A stretch of 64,000 nucleotides of DNA from NCBI GenBank assembly GCA_022496805.1, contig CM040085.1, positions 12,739,811 through 12,803,810 of the forward strand, written 5' to 3'. A model generated the notes under the pieces. It was not told the origin of the DNA. It worked only from the letters and a program-made list of their open reading frames with translations, and ran no database searches. Positions 36,408-47,442 of the stretch are shown piece by piece. This DNA comes from Pohlia nutans (Eukaryota > Streptophyta > Bryopsida > Bryales > Mniaceae). The position numbers were made by a program, and so were the translations under genes. Within the stretch, counting starts at the first letter, position 1. Each line of letters starts with the position of its first letter.

Positions 36408-36797
36408 TGTTACGGACACGGAAATACACACAATAAATCTAAACAAGAAGTTCAGAGAGAACATGCAAGAACTAGATTGATCAAATGAGTACACAAACAA
36501 CACCAAGAGAGGTGAGCTAGAGCTCTAAGAAATGCGTTGTCGAGACTGAAGAACCCTTCAGCCTCGACTCCTATATATACTACTGGATAGGAAGCTTCTC
36601 GAGCTACTTCTGTGAACTAAGACGCTTCTCAAACAACTTCCACTAACCAGGAAGCTTCTCGAGCAGCTTCTTAGAATCTATTAGAATATACTAAGAATAT
36701 TCTAAGAATCTTTTAGAACTTTCTAAAAGAATCTTTAAAAATATTATATAGAATCTTCAAGGAATCTTCTAGAAGTTTCTAATGTATGTCCGTGACA
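36408..36797 (-). repeat. 5' LTR (390 bp)
   Basis: Same TG...CA ends as the left LTR. On the minus strand it contains the promoter: a TATATATA box at 36579-36572, a predicted start near 36550, and upstream GAA/TTC arrays. Confidence 0.97.
36591..36779 (-). promoter_or_regulatory. Heat-shock-element-like array in the LTR U3
   Basis: 36762-36779 reads GAA-TC-TTC-TA-GAA-GT-TTC, four perfectly phased nGAAn/nTTCn modules. Directly before it, 36751-36758 reads GAATCTTC. Further GAA-NN-TTC pairs occur at 36695-36702 (GAATATTC), 36651-36658 and 36591-36598 (GAAGCTTC). HSF trimers bind three or more such modules. All lie upstream of the TATA box. Function is inferred. Confidence 0.65.
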
Positions 36798-36802
36798 GTA
36801 GA

Positions 36803-37265
36803 CACAAAGAGAAAGAATCCAAAAAAACATAATTATAAACAAGTACATAAAGAATTTTAAAATCTAAAGATAAAGAATTCATAAACACATTTATCAAGAA
36901 GCAAGCAAATTTTAGGGTAAGAACAAGAGTAGAAGAAATGAAAAAATGGCTTCCCTATACAAAGATTGCGTTCTTTTCCCCCAAACCTAACTTGTATTTG
37001 AAACCTCTTGACTTCATTTGTTTTTGCATCGCCCAAACTTAATATGTCCTTCAAGCTTTCATCTCCTCAACTCTTTTTCAAAAAGAGTTGAAAAAGTTTT
37101 AAAATAATTTTACGTTTCCTTATCAAACAGTCAAATAGTCAAGAATCAAATATATTCTAGAGCAATTCTACCTAAAACCATTGGAGTGATAATAAGCAAA
37201 CAAACAAAAAAAAGATACCCCGGGAAGATACCAAATTGTGGTATAAGGTAGATTATATCTTCTCA
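36803..37265. other. Intergenic DNA right of the retrotransposon
   Basis: AT-rich, nothing identified. Together with 29770-30440 it is the pre-insertion context, joined at GTAGA. Confidence 0.4.
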
Positions 37266-38223
37266 TTAACCCCTAAGTGCCTAGATGGTTTGGGCAATGC
37301 CTAAATGTATTATAAAATGAGGCTAATTTAAATTTTTTGAGCTTCAAATTTATAAAGCATATGTAAGACATCTTTATTAGAAGACATTCGTACGGTTGAA
37401 TTTGAAATAAAATGCCTAGATATTTTTCAAATAAGCATACACTAACACTACTAGAAAATATAATTTTTCCAAAATCTGTTCAAATTAATAGAAAAGTGAA
37501 CCAAATCAACGTGACCGAATCAACAGAAAAATTGGATTTTCTAGTAGTGTAAAAAAGTTTGAAAATTCACTAAAATTACAATTTTAATACTCTCATCTTG
37601 TAATTCATTATGATTGGTTGCATTCATTATTCTTCAATAGTGATGAAGTTGTTTATTTGAAATTTATTATGGTTCGATAGAGGTGTTTTGAGATCTCTTT
37701 ATAGTAAGCAATCAAAAGATAATCTCTTTATAAGTTGAAATATTACACATTATGCAAAAGATGATTCAATGTTGTACATTATGCACTTTTGGCCAATCAC
37801 TTTGAAATTCATAAGATAATGAGTATTTTGTATTTTTTATATAATTAAAACAATAATTTCTTTTAAAATCAAATTTAAAACATATTTTGACACTACTACT
37901 TAATCCAACTGTATGGATGTCATGGAAAAGTCATCATCTACAACTTTTATTTGTATGCCACCCTCAAAAAATGGATTGTGCGCATTTTATAGCTCAAAAC
38001 CTTAAATTGCTTTTTTGTCGAAATGAAAGCTCACATGGAATGGAAGGACCTAGTAAATTTAATTTTTATCTTTTTCCTAATTGGACTTCACTTATGTGAA
38101 CATAACAACCTGGAAAAATCATGTAAAAGTAAATAAATGGATGAAAAAAATCACCGGATAAAAAAACGGTATAGTGATTTTGTACATCGTCAAAAAATGG
38201 ACGTTGTAGCAGTTAGGGGTTAA
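37266..38223. repeat. TTAA-flanked element E10
   Basis: TTAA (37266-37269) then CCCCTAAGTGCC. The right end is GTAGCAGTTAGGGG then TTAA (38220-38223). The body is 950 bp and carries a nested 104-bp CACTA-type insertion. Confidence 0.65.
37443..37552. repeat. 104-bp CACTA-type MITE nested in E10
   Basis: CACTACTAGAAAA at 37446 on is inverted to TTTTCTAGTAGTG ending at 37549. TAA flanks both sides (37443-37445 and 37550-37552), the 3-bp duplication typical of CACTA elements. Confidence 0.8.
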
Positions 38224-39607
38224 GCACTCAACCACCAAGCAACATCACGTCAAATAGTATGTTGATTTTAGTGGTTGTGATCTTCTTTAATGTTACAATA
38301 ATCCGTTTGATCACAAAATATTGTTAATCTTCAAATGTCCTCTAGACCAAATTTAATCATTTTCATCCAAACTTCATCCAAATTGTAAACAACCCTGATT
38401 CTAATGTTTTCTATCCATCTTAATACTATTAATCTCTCTATAACCTTTTCATGCATGTGGTTTTAGTAAAAATGAGATCATGAGAGGTATATATCTTCAA
38501 ATCTTGATAGTAGTATTCAAAACTAATTACAATGTCATCTTTAAAGTGATAAAGTGTGGACACTAAAATGTGTCTAAGTGACTGCAAAGTTGCATCCTTT
38601 TAAATTACAAACATCAAAAACTTCATTTTCTTATCCATTTTCTTCTAAATTATAGAAAAAAATTATTTCGAAGAACCAATTAAATAAACATCTATGCATA
38701 GTTCTTGTTATTGTACTATTTAATATTGTTATTATACCATCTTAATATGTGTCGACAATCAGAAAAAATAACTCAACATATTATAACATTTAGTTTGAAC
38801 ACCATGTGAATAAATTTTTTAATTTTAAATATTTTATTCAAAATTGAACCTAGATTCTAATTTTCAAACGACATGCATTTTAAATAAGAATCTATAAAGA
38901 TCACTTTTGGATAAAGGTTGTACATTAGTTGTGTGTAGTTACCTTGTACAACGGTCTTTAGGAAAATTTGCAAGTTTTTAGTTGAAGTTATCGTCGTGGT
39001 AGTATGCCAATTATCAAGCTAAATTCTTGAAATTAAAAAAATAAAAAAATAAAAAATCTTTTTAATAATTAATATCACATTTTTCAAAACATATATGACA
39101 TTTATCTATGTAGAGCTTTAATAACATAATTTGCATTGAAGTTTGTTCAATGAATGTTAATTGGACGAAGTAGACTTTTCAAAATATTCATCATTCATTT
39201 AGTAAATACTTGAGCATGTAGAGACTAAATATTTACTAAACTAAAATATGCAACTATTGCAAGCACCACTAATTATAAATCCTTATAGGTCTCATGCAAT
39301 TCCATGTGTGATTTCTTTCTATTATCTCTTTTCACATTAGTTTTCAAAATAAGGCATATGTCCTAATCAACTTGTTTAAAAATAAAGTTTAACAAGTGGC
39401 AAATGTTGAGGTTTATAGGGAAATGTGAAACTGAAAGTGTGAAATACATGCAATTTTTTCCTCAAAAAACTTCAAAATAAAAATATTGACAAATGTGTAA
39501 AGGTGCTCCTCTTAATTTACCAAACAAAAATTAAAATAAGGGAAATGACCTAACTATGTCCCTTACCCAAAGTTGACCCTCACATATTCTTGCTAATAAT
39601 GTACACC
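38224..39607. other. AT-rich intergenic DNA, nothing identified
   Basis: No coding potential or clear repeat boundary seen. Confidence 0.4.
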
Positions 39608-40159
39608 TTAACCCTTAAGCGTGCAAGGAGCCCCGTGGGGCTATGTTTGATCATTTTTCAGTCAAACACTGATTTCCACCTAGTTCCTAATTTCAAATGA
39701 AAATGGTCCCAACTAAGAATGTGTGGGAGTTGTCTTCTACTTTCTAGTTCAATTTACGGTTCTTCAAAATTGTTAAAATTGCATTTTTTACAGCACTTTA
39801 AAGCTCACAGCCCTAAAATTTCAGTATACACTGCAATTTTTTTTTCAATCGAATTTCTTTTTATGTAAGCTCAAGAAGCATGCAGCCTACACCTTGTTGT
39901 TCATCACTATTATTTACATTTTTTCTAAAAATTTCATACTACTTTAGGCATTTTTGTAATTACTATGACTATCATAAGAAAAAACTTTGAAAAAACTTAT
40001 AAAAATCATTTTAATTTAAATAATTATGAAAAAATTAGTGAAAATCGGTTTAAGGATATATTATATGAGAAAAATACCAAAAAGATATAATACATTTTAA
40101 ATTGTGAGAAATTGATGAGGTTTGACCGGATAAATGTAGTGTGGACGCTTAAGGGTTAA
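39608..40159. repeat. TTAA-flanked element E11
   Basis: TTAA (39608-39611) then CCCTTAAGCGTGC. The right end is GGACGCTTAAGGG then TTAA (40156-40159). The body is 544 bp and the ends pair over about 10 bp. Confidence 0.82.
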
Positions 40160-40373
40160 TATGAACTTGAGTGCCTAAGGTCAATTTTGGGCACACCTAT
40201 AATCATTTCTTATAAAATTCATAGTGTGCTCATATAGTATTAGGAAACTCTTCTAACAAAAGTCAAATCATTTTTCAATGACCAACAAGAATTAGTAAAC
40301 ACTATAATAATTGGAACCATGTTCAAATGCTTATGTGAATGAAGTTGGGAACAAAATTTAAGGTAGCTATACC

Positions 40374-40695
40374 TTAATCCCTAAATGTACCAACCCTTTG
40401 AACACATGTAGATGCTAGCCTCAAAAATAGATATTAGCATGGATCAAATGTACATAAAGTGTACATGAGAAGACTATTGTGCAAGCATAAAATCTACCCA
40501 ACAAATTTGACATACTTGCAATTGGACGTCTCTTCAATATTATCAACATCTCCCTATCACAAGACATTTAGTGTAATTGGTAGAGAATTTCATAGGTCGT
40601 CCAAGGTAACTTGGACGAAAGTCATTCAAGATTATATGAAAAAGTTACAAGGCTTTGAATCTGTTTATATGGACGATGGGACATTTAGGGGTTAA
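40374..40695. repeat. TTAA-flanked element E12
   Basis: TTAA (40374-40377) then TCCCTAAATGTACC. The right end is GGACATTTAGGGG then TTAA (40692-40695). The body is 314 bp. Confidence 0.75.
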
Positions 40696-41092
40696 AGCGA
40701 CCATTTACTGAAATGGGACCGTATTTACTCCAGTTTGACATTTCTTGGCTGAAATGTCACACTGCAATAAATAGGGATGCATTTCAGTAAATGGTAGTTA
40801 CATTAGTCATTATCTTACAAACTCAAACTCTTTCAGAAGCTGAGAGTTTGTTTCTTGTAAATACCCAAGGGAGAGTCTATGGTAAAAGGTCATTGATAGA
40901 ATTAATCTATGTCAATATGTGTACAAATGTGGGCAATTGGGCACACTCCCAGAGTCACTAATAAGTGTTGTCTCAGCAACTCTTTCACAAAGTACTTGGT
41001 ACCTTACACCTTCTGCCAAGCCAGATTTCCAGTATTATGTCCTCCCCTCAACGATGAGGCAAAATTACGCATCGAAATTGTTGTCATGGCTG

Positions 41093-41282
41093 CCTCTATT
41101 CCCCGACTCTAAATCCTCCCTCGACGTTAATGCAAGCCCTATTCACCCATGGGTTCCATTTTCTGAAATTTCCATTTTGGGCACCCTAGTGTCTGTTTTT
41201 GGCAATTTTTTACACAAAATAGGGGGCTGGTTTTGTCCTCTTGCATTAACGTCGAGGGGGATTTAGAGTCGGGGTCTCTATT
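41093..41282. repeat. hAT-like MITE, 174 bp
   Basis: CCCCGACTCTAAATCC (41101 on) is inverted to GGATTTAGAGTCGGGG (to 41274). The inverted arms continue for over 30 bp with few mismatches. An 8-bp flank CCTCTATT / TCTCTATT suggests a hAT-type duplication. The interior (AATTTCCATTTTGGGCACC) is shared with 50192-50472. Confidence 0.75.
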
Positions 41283-41598
41283 CATACCTCCCTGAAATCT
41301 GCATTTGGGATTTTGGGATGAGCTTCTCCAGCTGCTCACAAACATACAACATTTAACCCTAAAAGACTGAGGAGTCTGACCGTGTCTTTTCTGGACATAT
41401 GTACTTTTTTGAATTTTTTCCATATGTCGACTAGACCCATGAAAGATTGAAGCGTAAAAACAAAAAATATAATGTAAATAGGAAGAAGAGTAATATATTT
41501 ACACATTACATTGTTAAGTCCTAGACTTTGTACCCCTACTAAAGTTTCCAAGATTTTCTCTAATCTTCTTCGATGCTCTTATTTTCACATCTTACTCC

Positions 41599-42797
41599 TT
41601 AACTGCCTAAGCATTCATTTTTTGGACGATGTACAGATTTCATTCACGTTTTCTCATTCATCATGCACTTTTTGCAATGTGAGGTTTTTATTATAGATTT
41701 TATGGGAAGTTAGATTCATGGGCGTGAAAACCGATTAGAAAAGGGATGATTTGTGAAATTTTATGCCTCATTTCATCTTGCAATGATTCACCAAAAACTT
41801 CTAAGATCTAAATTCAAAAGTGTTCAAAAGTGCTCTTTAAAAAATCAACTAATAAAATTAAGCAACCAAAAAATCTCCAAAAATCACTACACTTGGAGTA
41901 TTACATTTCAACCCATCACAACAAATTTCATTCATAGATTGTCAATATCTTATTCGTAATTGAATTACAAAATAATTTTGACTTTTAAGTTTCAAAATTC
42001 ATACAAAAATATTGGTGATTGCAATCATAAATTTAACCGTATGGATAGATTAATGTCATAGGTAAACGAGTCTTCTTTCCAATGCAATTGAAATTATGTC
42101 TATCCAATCAAAACTCCACGTAGGGGATTTCTTCAAAGTGAAACACCTCAATGTCGAAAGGCAGTTTCAACACTTTGGGTAGGCTTGCTAAAAAAATTTA
42201 AGCCAATGAAATTCATTGGGCATCTCAAAGGAAGTTGACTTCAGCCAATATGTGTTGCATGCCAAGAGTAGTGGGTACATCCAATTGGCGGAGAGTTGAA
42301 AGAATGATCTAATTTAGCCAAAAATCTCTTGCTTCCCTTCATACCCCCACCCATTACAAGGTCTCTAAAAAAAAGCTAATGAATTATACATCTTGTCAAA
42401 TTGACTCCTGCATCATGTTAACTATCTCATCCCCAGGATGGTAAAAAATCGCACATCATTTCAACTTTTTTTGGGTCTGAGAGCCCATCAAAGCAAAGCT
42501 GCCCGGATTTTTCAGAGCCTGAAATTTCAAAATCTCAACTTCATTTGCTATTATCTTAACATCCGTAAGGTCAAATGTTTTGAAAATTTGAGGGATGGTT
42601 TCTAAGTCCTAGTAGTACAAGGTCCTACAGTTGGAATGTGAAAAAAGTTTTGAAAAGCATTCAAAGATCATTAACGAAAATGTCCAAAATGAGGTAATTT
42701 TGGGTGGGCCCCCCCCCTATAGGGATTAAATGCATTTTATAATGCATCTTTGCAAAATTGGTCAATGTGGAGAGGGATGTAGTCATTTAGGGGTTAA
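41599..42797. repeat. TTAA-flanked family A element E14, reversed
   Basis: TTAA (41599-41602) then CTGCCTAAGCATTC. The right end is GTAGTCATTTAGGGG then TTAA (42794-42797). The left part matches the reversed right part of 47447-48395 and the right end matches its reversed left end. About 1.2 kb, with unrelated middle sequence. Confidence 0.6.
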
Positions 42798-43794
42798 CCC
42801 CTAACTGCCCAACTAGGCATTTTTGCTTGATGTACAAAAGAGAACTTCGATGAATCATCCGCCATGCGCTTTTTACAATGTGGATTTTCTACTGAATTTT
42901 TTTATGGTAAGTAAGCTTTGTGCATGTGTGATCCAATAAGACAAGGGATGATTTGTGATATTTTTATGCCTTATTTCATGTTGCAATGTTTCACCAAAAA
43001 TTTCTCAAAGTGTAGTTTGAATGTGTTTTTGAAAAAATCCTCATAAAATTAAGCAACCAAAAAATCTCCAAAAATCACTACACTTAGAGTATTACATTTC
43101 AACCCATCACAACAAATTTCATCCACAACCTGTCAATATCTTATTTGTAATCAAATTACAAAATAATTATGAGTTCTAGGTTTCAAATTTTATAAAAAAA
43201 GTATAGGTGACAACAATTGTAGATCTACCCGTTTGGATAGAATCTAAAATTCATAATGTACAACTTTTTCATACATCAAGTTCACAATATCCCTCTTAAT
43301 TGCATTTTATAATAGAGTTATCCTTAAAGTCACCTTGTGTTTGAATAAGATACCGTGAATTTTGCATTAATGTACTTTTATTTGTTCACCCCAAATAGTT
43401 AAAAGGTAGGTAAGAGCTTAGTGGTCTCTCATTATTAGGTGTGTAAGAGCTTGGTGGTCTCTCATTATTAGGTGTGTAAGAGCTTGGTGGTCTCTCATTA
43501 TTAGGTGTGTAAGAGTTTGGTGGTCTTCAAACTCATGGAAAACTAGTTTAGCCGTCTTTATTGACGGCTAAACTAGTTTCCCTTGAGTTTAGAGACCACC
43601 AAGCTCTTACGCACCTAACAATGATAGAACACCAAGCTTTTCCATACTTTTTAACTATTTGGGGTGAACAAATAAGAGTACATTAAAGCAAAATTCACGG
43701 TATCTTATTCAAACACAAGGTGACTTTAAGGATAACTCTAATGTACCTTTGCAATTCTCCAAATTTGAAAAGGGGTGAGGACGTTTAGAGTAAA
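42794..43794. repeat. TTAA-anchored family A element E15, reversed, with nested MITE
   Basis: TTAA (42794-42797), shared with the neighbouring E14, then CCCCTAACTGCCC. The right end has decayed to GGACGTTTAGAG near 43790. The interior matches E2 in reverse. A TA-flanked MITE (43315-43738) interrupts it. Confidence 0.65.
43313..43740. repeat. TA-flanked foldback MITE with internal 33-bp tandem repeats
   Basis: TA (43313-43314) then GAGTTATCCTTAAAGTCACC. The other end is GGTGACTTTAAGGATAACTC then TA (43739-43740). The arms are inverted almost to the centre, where CTAGTTTAGCCGTC pairs with GACGGCTAAACTAG. The left arm has a 33-bp unit (TAAGAGCTTGGTGGTCTCTC plus 13 bp) repeated about 3.5 times (43408-43525), while the right arm keeps one copy. 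Confidence 0.88.
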
Positions 43795-43938
43795 GTGAGT
43801 CTTAATTGCTTGACTCATACAAAATTCCCTCATAGAATGGTAAGTGTCATCTCTCACTCTAGTTCCAGGGAAAGTTATTGTATGAGTAAAAATTAAACCA
43901 AGCAATAGGGGTTGTAGATCCCTACTATTATATTATTG

Positions 43939-44741
43939 TTAATCCTTAAAGGGACAATTAAGCTCTACGGGTTGGTTATGAGAGAATATTGGAAAAAAGA
44001 AGGACAATTTGTGGATAAGAAAAGGAAATAATTAATGCTTTGGAAAGCTGTTGAAAATGCAAAGCTAGATTCCCAAGTTGCACCCGATTTGGAAACTTGT
44101 GGAACAATTGACAAGCAAAGAAAGAATCGGGAGTGGTGGAGGAGTTGAGGTTCGGCAGCAATCGCATGAGCTTGATTCTCAAGTTGCGATTTCCAAGAGA
44201 AGAAATTAAAAAGAAGGTTGCACGTTGGAGCCTGACCCTGCCTTGGCAACGCCTGGCCGCGCTCTTGGCAAGGTCTAATCCCTAGGGGAGGTCACTCTTT
44301 GTATCTTTTGAGTATCACGTGTGAACAAAAGGTATTTAAAATTACCCTTAAATTTAAAAATAAGTCTTACTATAATTAAAAATATTCCAAGAATATTCTC
44401 ATTTTAATTCTTGTAATCGATTTTGAGCATCCTATATTAATGTAAATCATTTATAAAATTTACCTTCAAAAATCTATTTAGACCCTATCTTTGTTCGCAC
44501 CGTGTTATATAATATTTGGAAGTGACCTCCCCGAGCCTAATCCAACTTTGGCAGGGCCAAACCATACTTTGGTGGAGCCTTGGCAAGGCCAGACCCTACC
44601 TTGGCGGGCGCTGCAATAGCCCCAATTTTTATTTTTTTATTTTTTTTCTTGATTTTTTTCTACCTATGCCCAACCTACTTTGTTATTTTTAGGTTCCATT
44701 TCGACTACTCCATGGAGGGGTTTTGTCCCTTTAAGGGTTAA
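43939..44741. repeat. TTAA-flanked element E16
   Basis: TTAA (43939-43942) then TCCTTAAAGGGACAA. The right end is TTTGTCCCTTTAAGGG then TTAA (44738-44741). The terminal inverted repeat is 14-15 bp and the body about 795 bp. The interior holds repeated TTGGCAAGGCC/TTGGCGGG-like phrases. Confidence 0.85.
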
Positions 44742-45128
44742 TACTCATCATGTTACTCAATTACCATGTATAAAGTGAAAAAATCGAATGTCCCAAATTT
44801 ATAGCAGTCTTTTTTTTAAATGATACAAAAATCTAATGCTTTAAGCTTTCAATAAAGATACAATACCCACATGGCAAAGTTAACAAAAAATAATTCTAAA
44901 ACTATATGTAAAATTCAAAAATAGTAAAATAGTAATTTAATAATTAATAATAACTAGAGAATCTCCAAGATTTTTTTTATAGAATTTGGCATTTTCCAAA
45001 TGTTCTTAAGAAGTAAAAATCCTTCAAAGGTGCTCGGTTTGACATTTAAAAGACCCCATTTCATGCAACGGAGTAGAAGTTATGAGCAAGATTCTTCCAA
45101 AATACTATCAAGCCCATGGGTTTGCAAA

Positions 45129-45144
45129 GTCCTTTAAGGGTTAA
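45129..45144. repeat. Isolated right end of a TTAA element
   Basis: GTCCTTTAAGGG followed by TTAA (45141-45144). I could not find its left partner with confidence. Confidence 0.4.
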
Positions 45145-45888
45145 TTTTGAGTAAGTTGTTGGTTTTGGACACAAATACCTTAAGTGAGTGGTTACTTCTC
45201 CTTTCCAAAAAGGAAGAAGTAAATAATTGGATGAAAAAGATCTATTTTATATCCATTACACTAAATGGCGTAATTAGTGTCTCAAGACACTGTTTCGAAA
45301 ATCCGGACACTATTTAATTTTAGGGAGATGCAATGTCTTTGTAAGAAAAATAAATAAATGAATGTACCGTAGTACGATAGTTGGGTCGCCAAAAGTTAAT
45401 TCAAAAAATAAAAAACGTAAAAAATCAGAAATTATGAGGACCAAAAAACAGAAATAGAATAAATTATTTTCAACTATATTATGCTATTTCTAAGCTATTT
45501 TGGGCCATTTTGGACCATTTTTAATCATTTTTTGCTCAAAAAAAAATCAAAAAATTCATTTTTTGAAGAACAAACCTTATTTTTCAAAAAATATTAAATA
45601 TTTGTTTGTGGGGGTGGCGACCTAGCTATGGTACTATGGTAGTGTTCCAATGACATATGGCAACTTTATAATAAATATTGCATGCTACCTCATGTCACTG
45701 TCATTACTTGAAAAGAACATGGCACTCTCAATGAAAGTGAGGATGACAAGTGGCGAATTCCTATGTAGTGTCAAGGGACACTATTTCTCTTCACCTTTGA
45801 ACGAATTGTGGTAAAAGACATATATTCTCGTCGGACACAAAATACGCCATTCAATGTAAGGTAACTATACCTAAAGGGAGCATTTATC

Positions 45889-46125
45889 TTAACCCCTGAA
45901 AGACCAAGAAGTCCAAATTGGGCCTCGTATTTTTTTAGCAATTTTGAGTAGGTTCTATGTGGACTTACTTTTTTTCAAATTTGTTTACTTCTTGACCATC
46001 ATATGCATAATTCTTCACTTAATCCAGTGATACAAAATTTAGTCTCATCTGAATTATATATTTCACAATATAATTAACTGAAGTTGTCATTTTAAAATCA
46101 TGAATCCTTTGTCCTTTAGGGGTCA
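45889..46125. repeat. TTAA-anchored element E18 (family B)
   Basis: TTAA (45889-45892) then CCCCTGAAAGACC. The right end is GTCCTTTAGGGG then TCAA, a one-base change from TTAA. The body is 229 bp. It is related to 7480-7710 and to the right half of 6729-7130. Confidence 0.75.
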
Positions 46126-46723
46126 AAGCGTGGGTATCTAATGTAGTGTGACATTTCAATCGAGAATTGTCCCATTACAATAGATACACACGCTTTAAAG
46201 TAAATGCTTCCTTCAACGTATAGTTAACTTAATTCATATTTTTGTCATTCAAGTTCTACTATTTCCAGCAATACAAAACATCATCCATCCACAAACGCTT
46301 GTTTCCATCCTTTTCATAGGACGTATTCATTCACAATCATTTTGGTGGCAGCAGACGGACTCCATCCCAATTACAAGACTCCCAACTACCACCTGAGCTC
46401 CATCACAGAGATTGGCATCACTGGAGTATCATTAGAAATATTTTCTACTTGAATGCCATCCAGCCTGATGTGTACTTTGGATTTTCAAGCATTGAAGTAT
46501 TTGATGAATGCACACTTTGGATGCCACCGGCAGTACTAACAAGTAACAAGTAGGTTTAAGGTACACTTTCCTGTGCATTTACTGTGGGCCAAGGTGATTC
46601 TAATGAGCTTTATTAGAATTAGGGGAATTAAAAGAATCATTTAAACCTTTTTAACCATTCATTACCGTATACTATCGTAACATTCACTAGTCTTTGTGAC
46701 TGTTGCCTTCTTCCAACAGAATG

Positions 46724-46786
46724 ATGTAGAATATCCCACATCATTTCATCCCCCCAATGAAATGATGTGGGATATTCCACATCACA
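46724..46786. repeat. Strong hairpin (about 27-bp arms)
   Basis: GAATATCCCACATCATTTCA is inverted to TGAAATGATGTGGGATATTC across a 6-7 base loop of C residues. No flanking duplication is obvious. It could be a very small foldback element or a hairpin-RNA source. Confidence 0.8.
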
Positions 46787-47442
46787 TCAGTAGCTATGAG
46801 GGCACGTGGCATTAAGCAAGATCAATCAACCATGATGAGCAGTAATCGAAAGCACTCACTCAATCACAATTCAACAATGTTTTCTAATTTTTTATTTGAT
46901 TCAATAGTTCATTCAATTACAAATCACTGGTCACTCCATATATAAAGGTGGATGAAACTAAAAAGCAGCCTCTTGGAAGGCTACTAAATGTTATGTATGT
47001 ACTAATGTCACAATGTCTATATATTTCAAATCTTGTAAAAGTGATTTACACTCACCATCAGTGTGAAAGCATCGACGCATCAGAAATTGTTAGGTACCAA
47101 TTGTGGTCACCTATAAAAGCCACCTGTTTCAACTTCAAGAGTTTCTAATCTAGTTATCACAAGTATTAATTATGAATACCAAATTAGTTATCTGATTGGA
47201 CTAGAAATGAAAGACAGTTATTGGTACACCTACTAACATCAATAGTGGTCTATGCATATCAAGTTTGAAATTTTATTACAAAATCATACATTATGAAAAA
47301 ATTAATTAAAACTTGAGATTGGTTATCAAACCCAAAGTTTTATGTGCTGCAATTTTTTATCATTGAAAATCAGCGCTCCATGTAGGTTGAAATGCTTAAA
47401 CTGACGGCAACTATACCCCTTACCTTACTACTCTTTTAGGGG

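Larger units (their letters stand above)
30444..36797 (-). mobile_element. Ty3/gypsy chromovirus, full length with both LTRs
   Basis: A 6354-bp LTR retrotransposon transcribed on the minus strand, so the 5' LTR is on the right. Both LTRs have TG...CA ends, and the element is flanked by the 5-bp duplication GTAGA (30439-30443 and 36798-36802). The order on the minus strand is LTR, repeat-rich leader, gag, pol (protease, RT, RNase H, integrase, chromodomain), a short 3' frame, polypurine tract, LTR. The chromodomain and Ty3 gene order place it among chromoviruses. Gag and pol are both damaged, so this copy is not autonomous. Confidence 0.97.
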
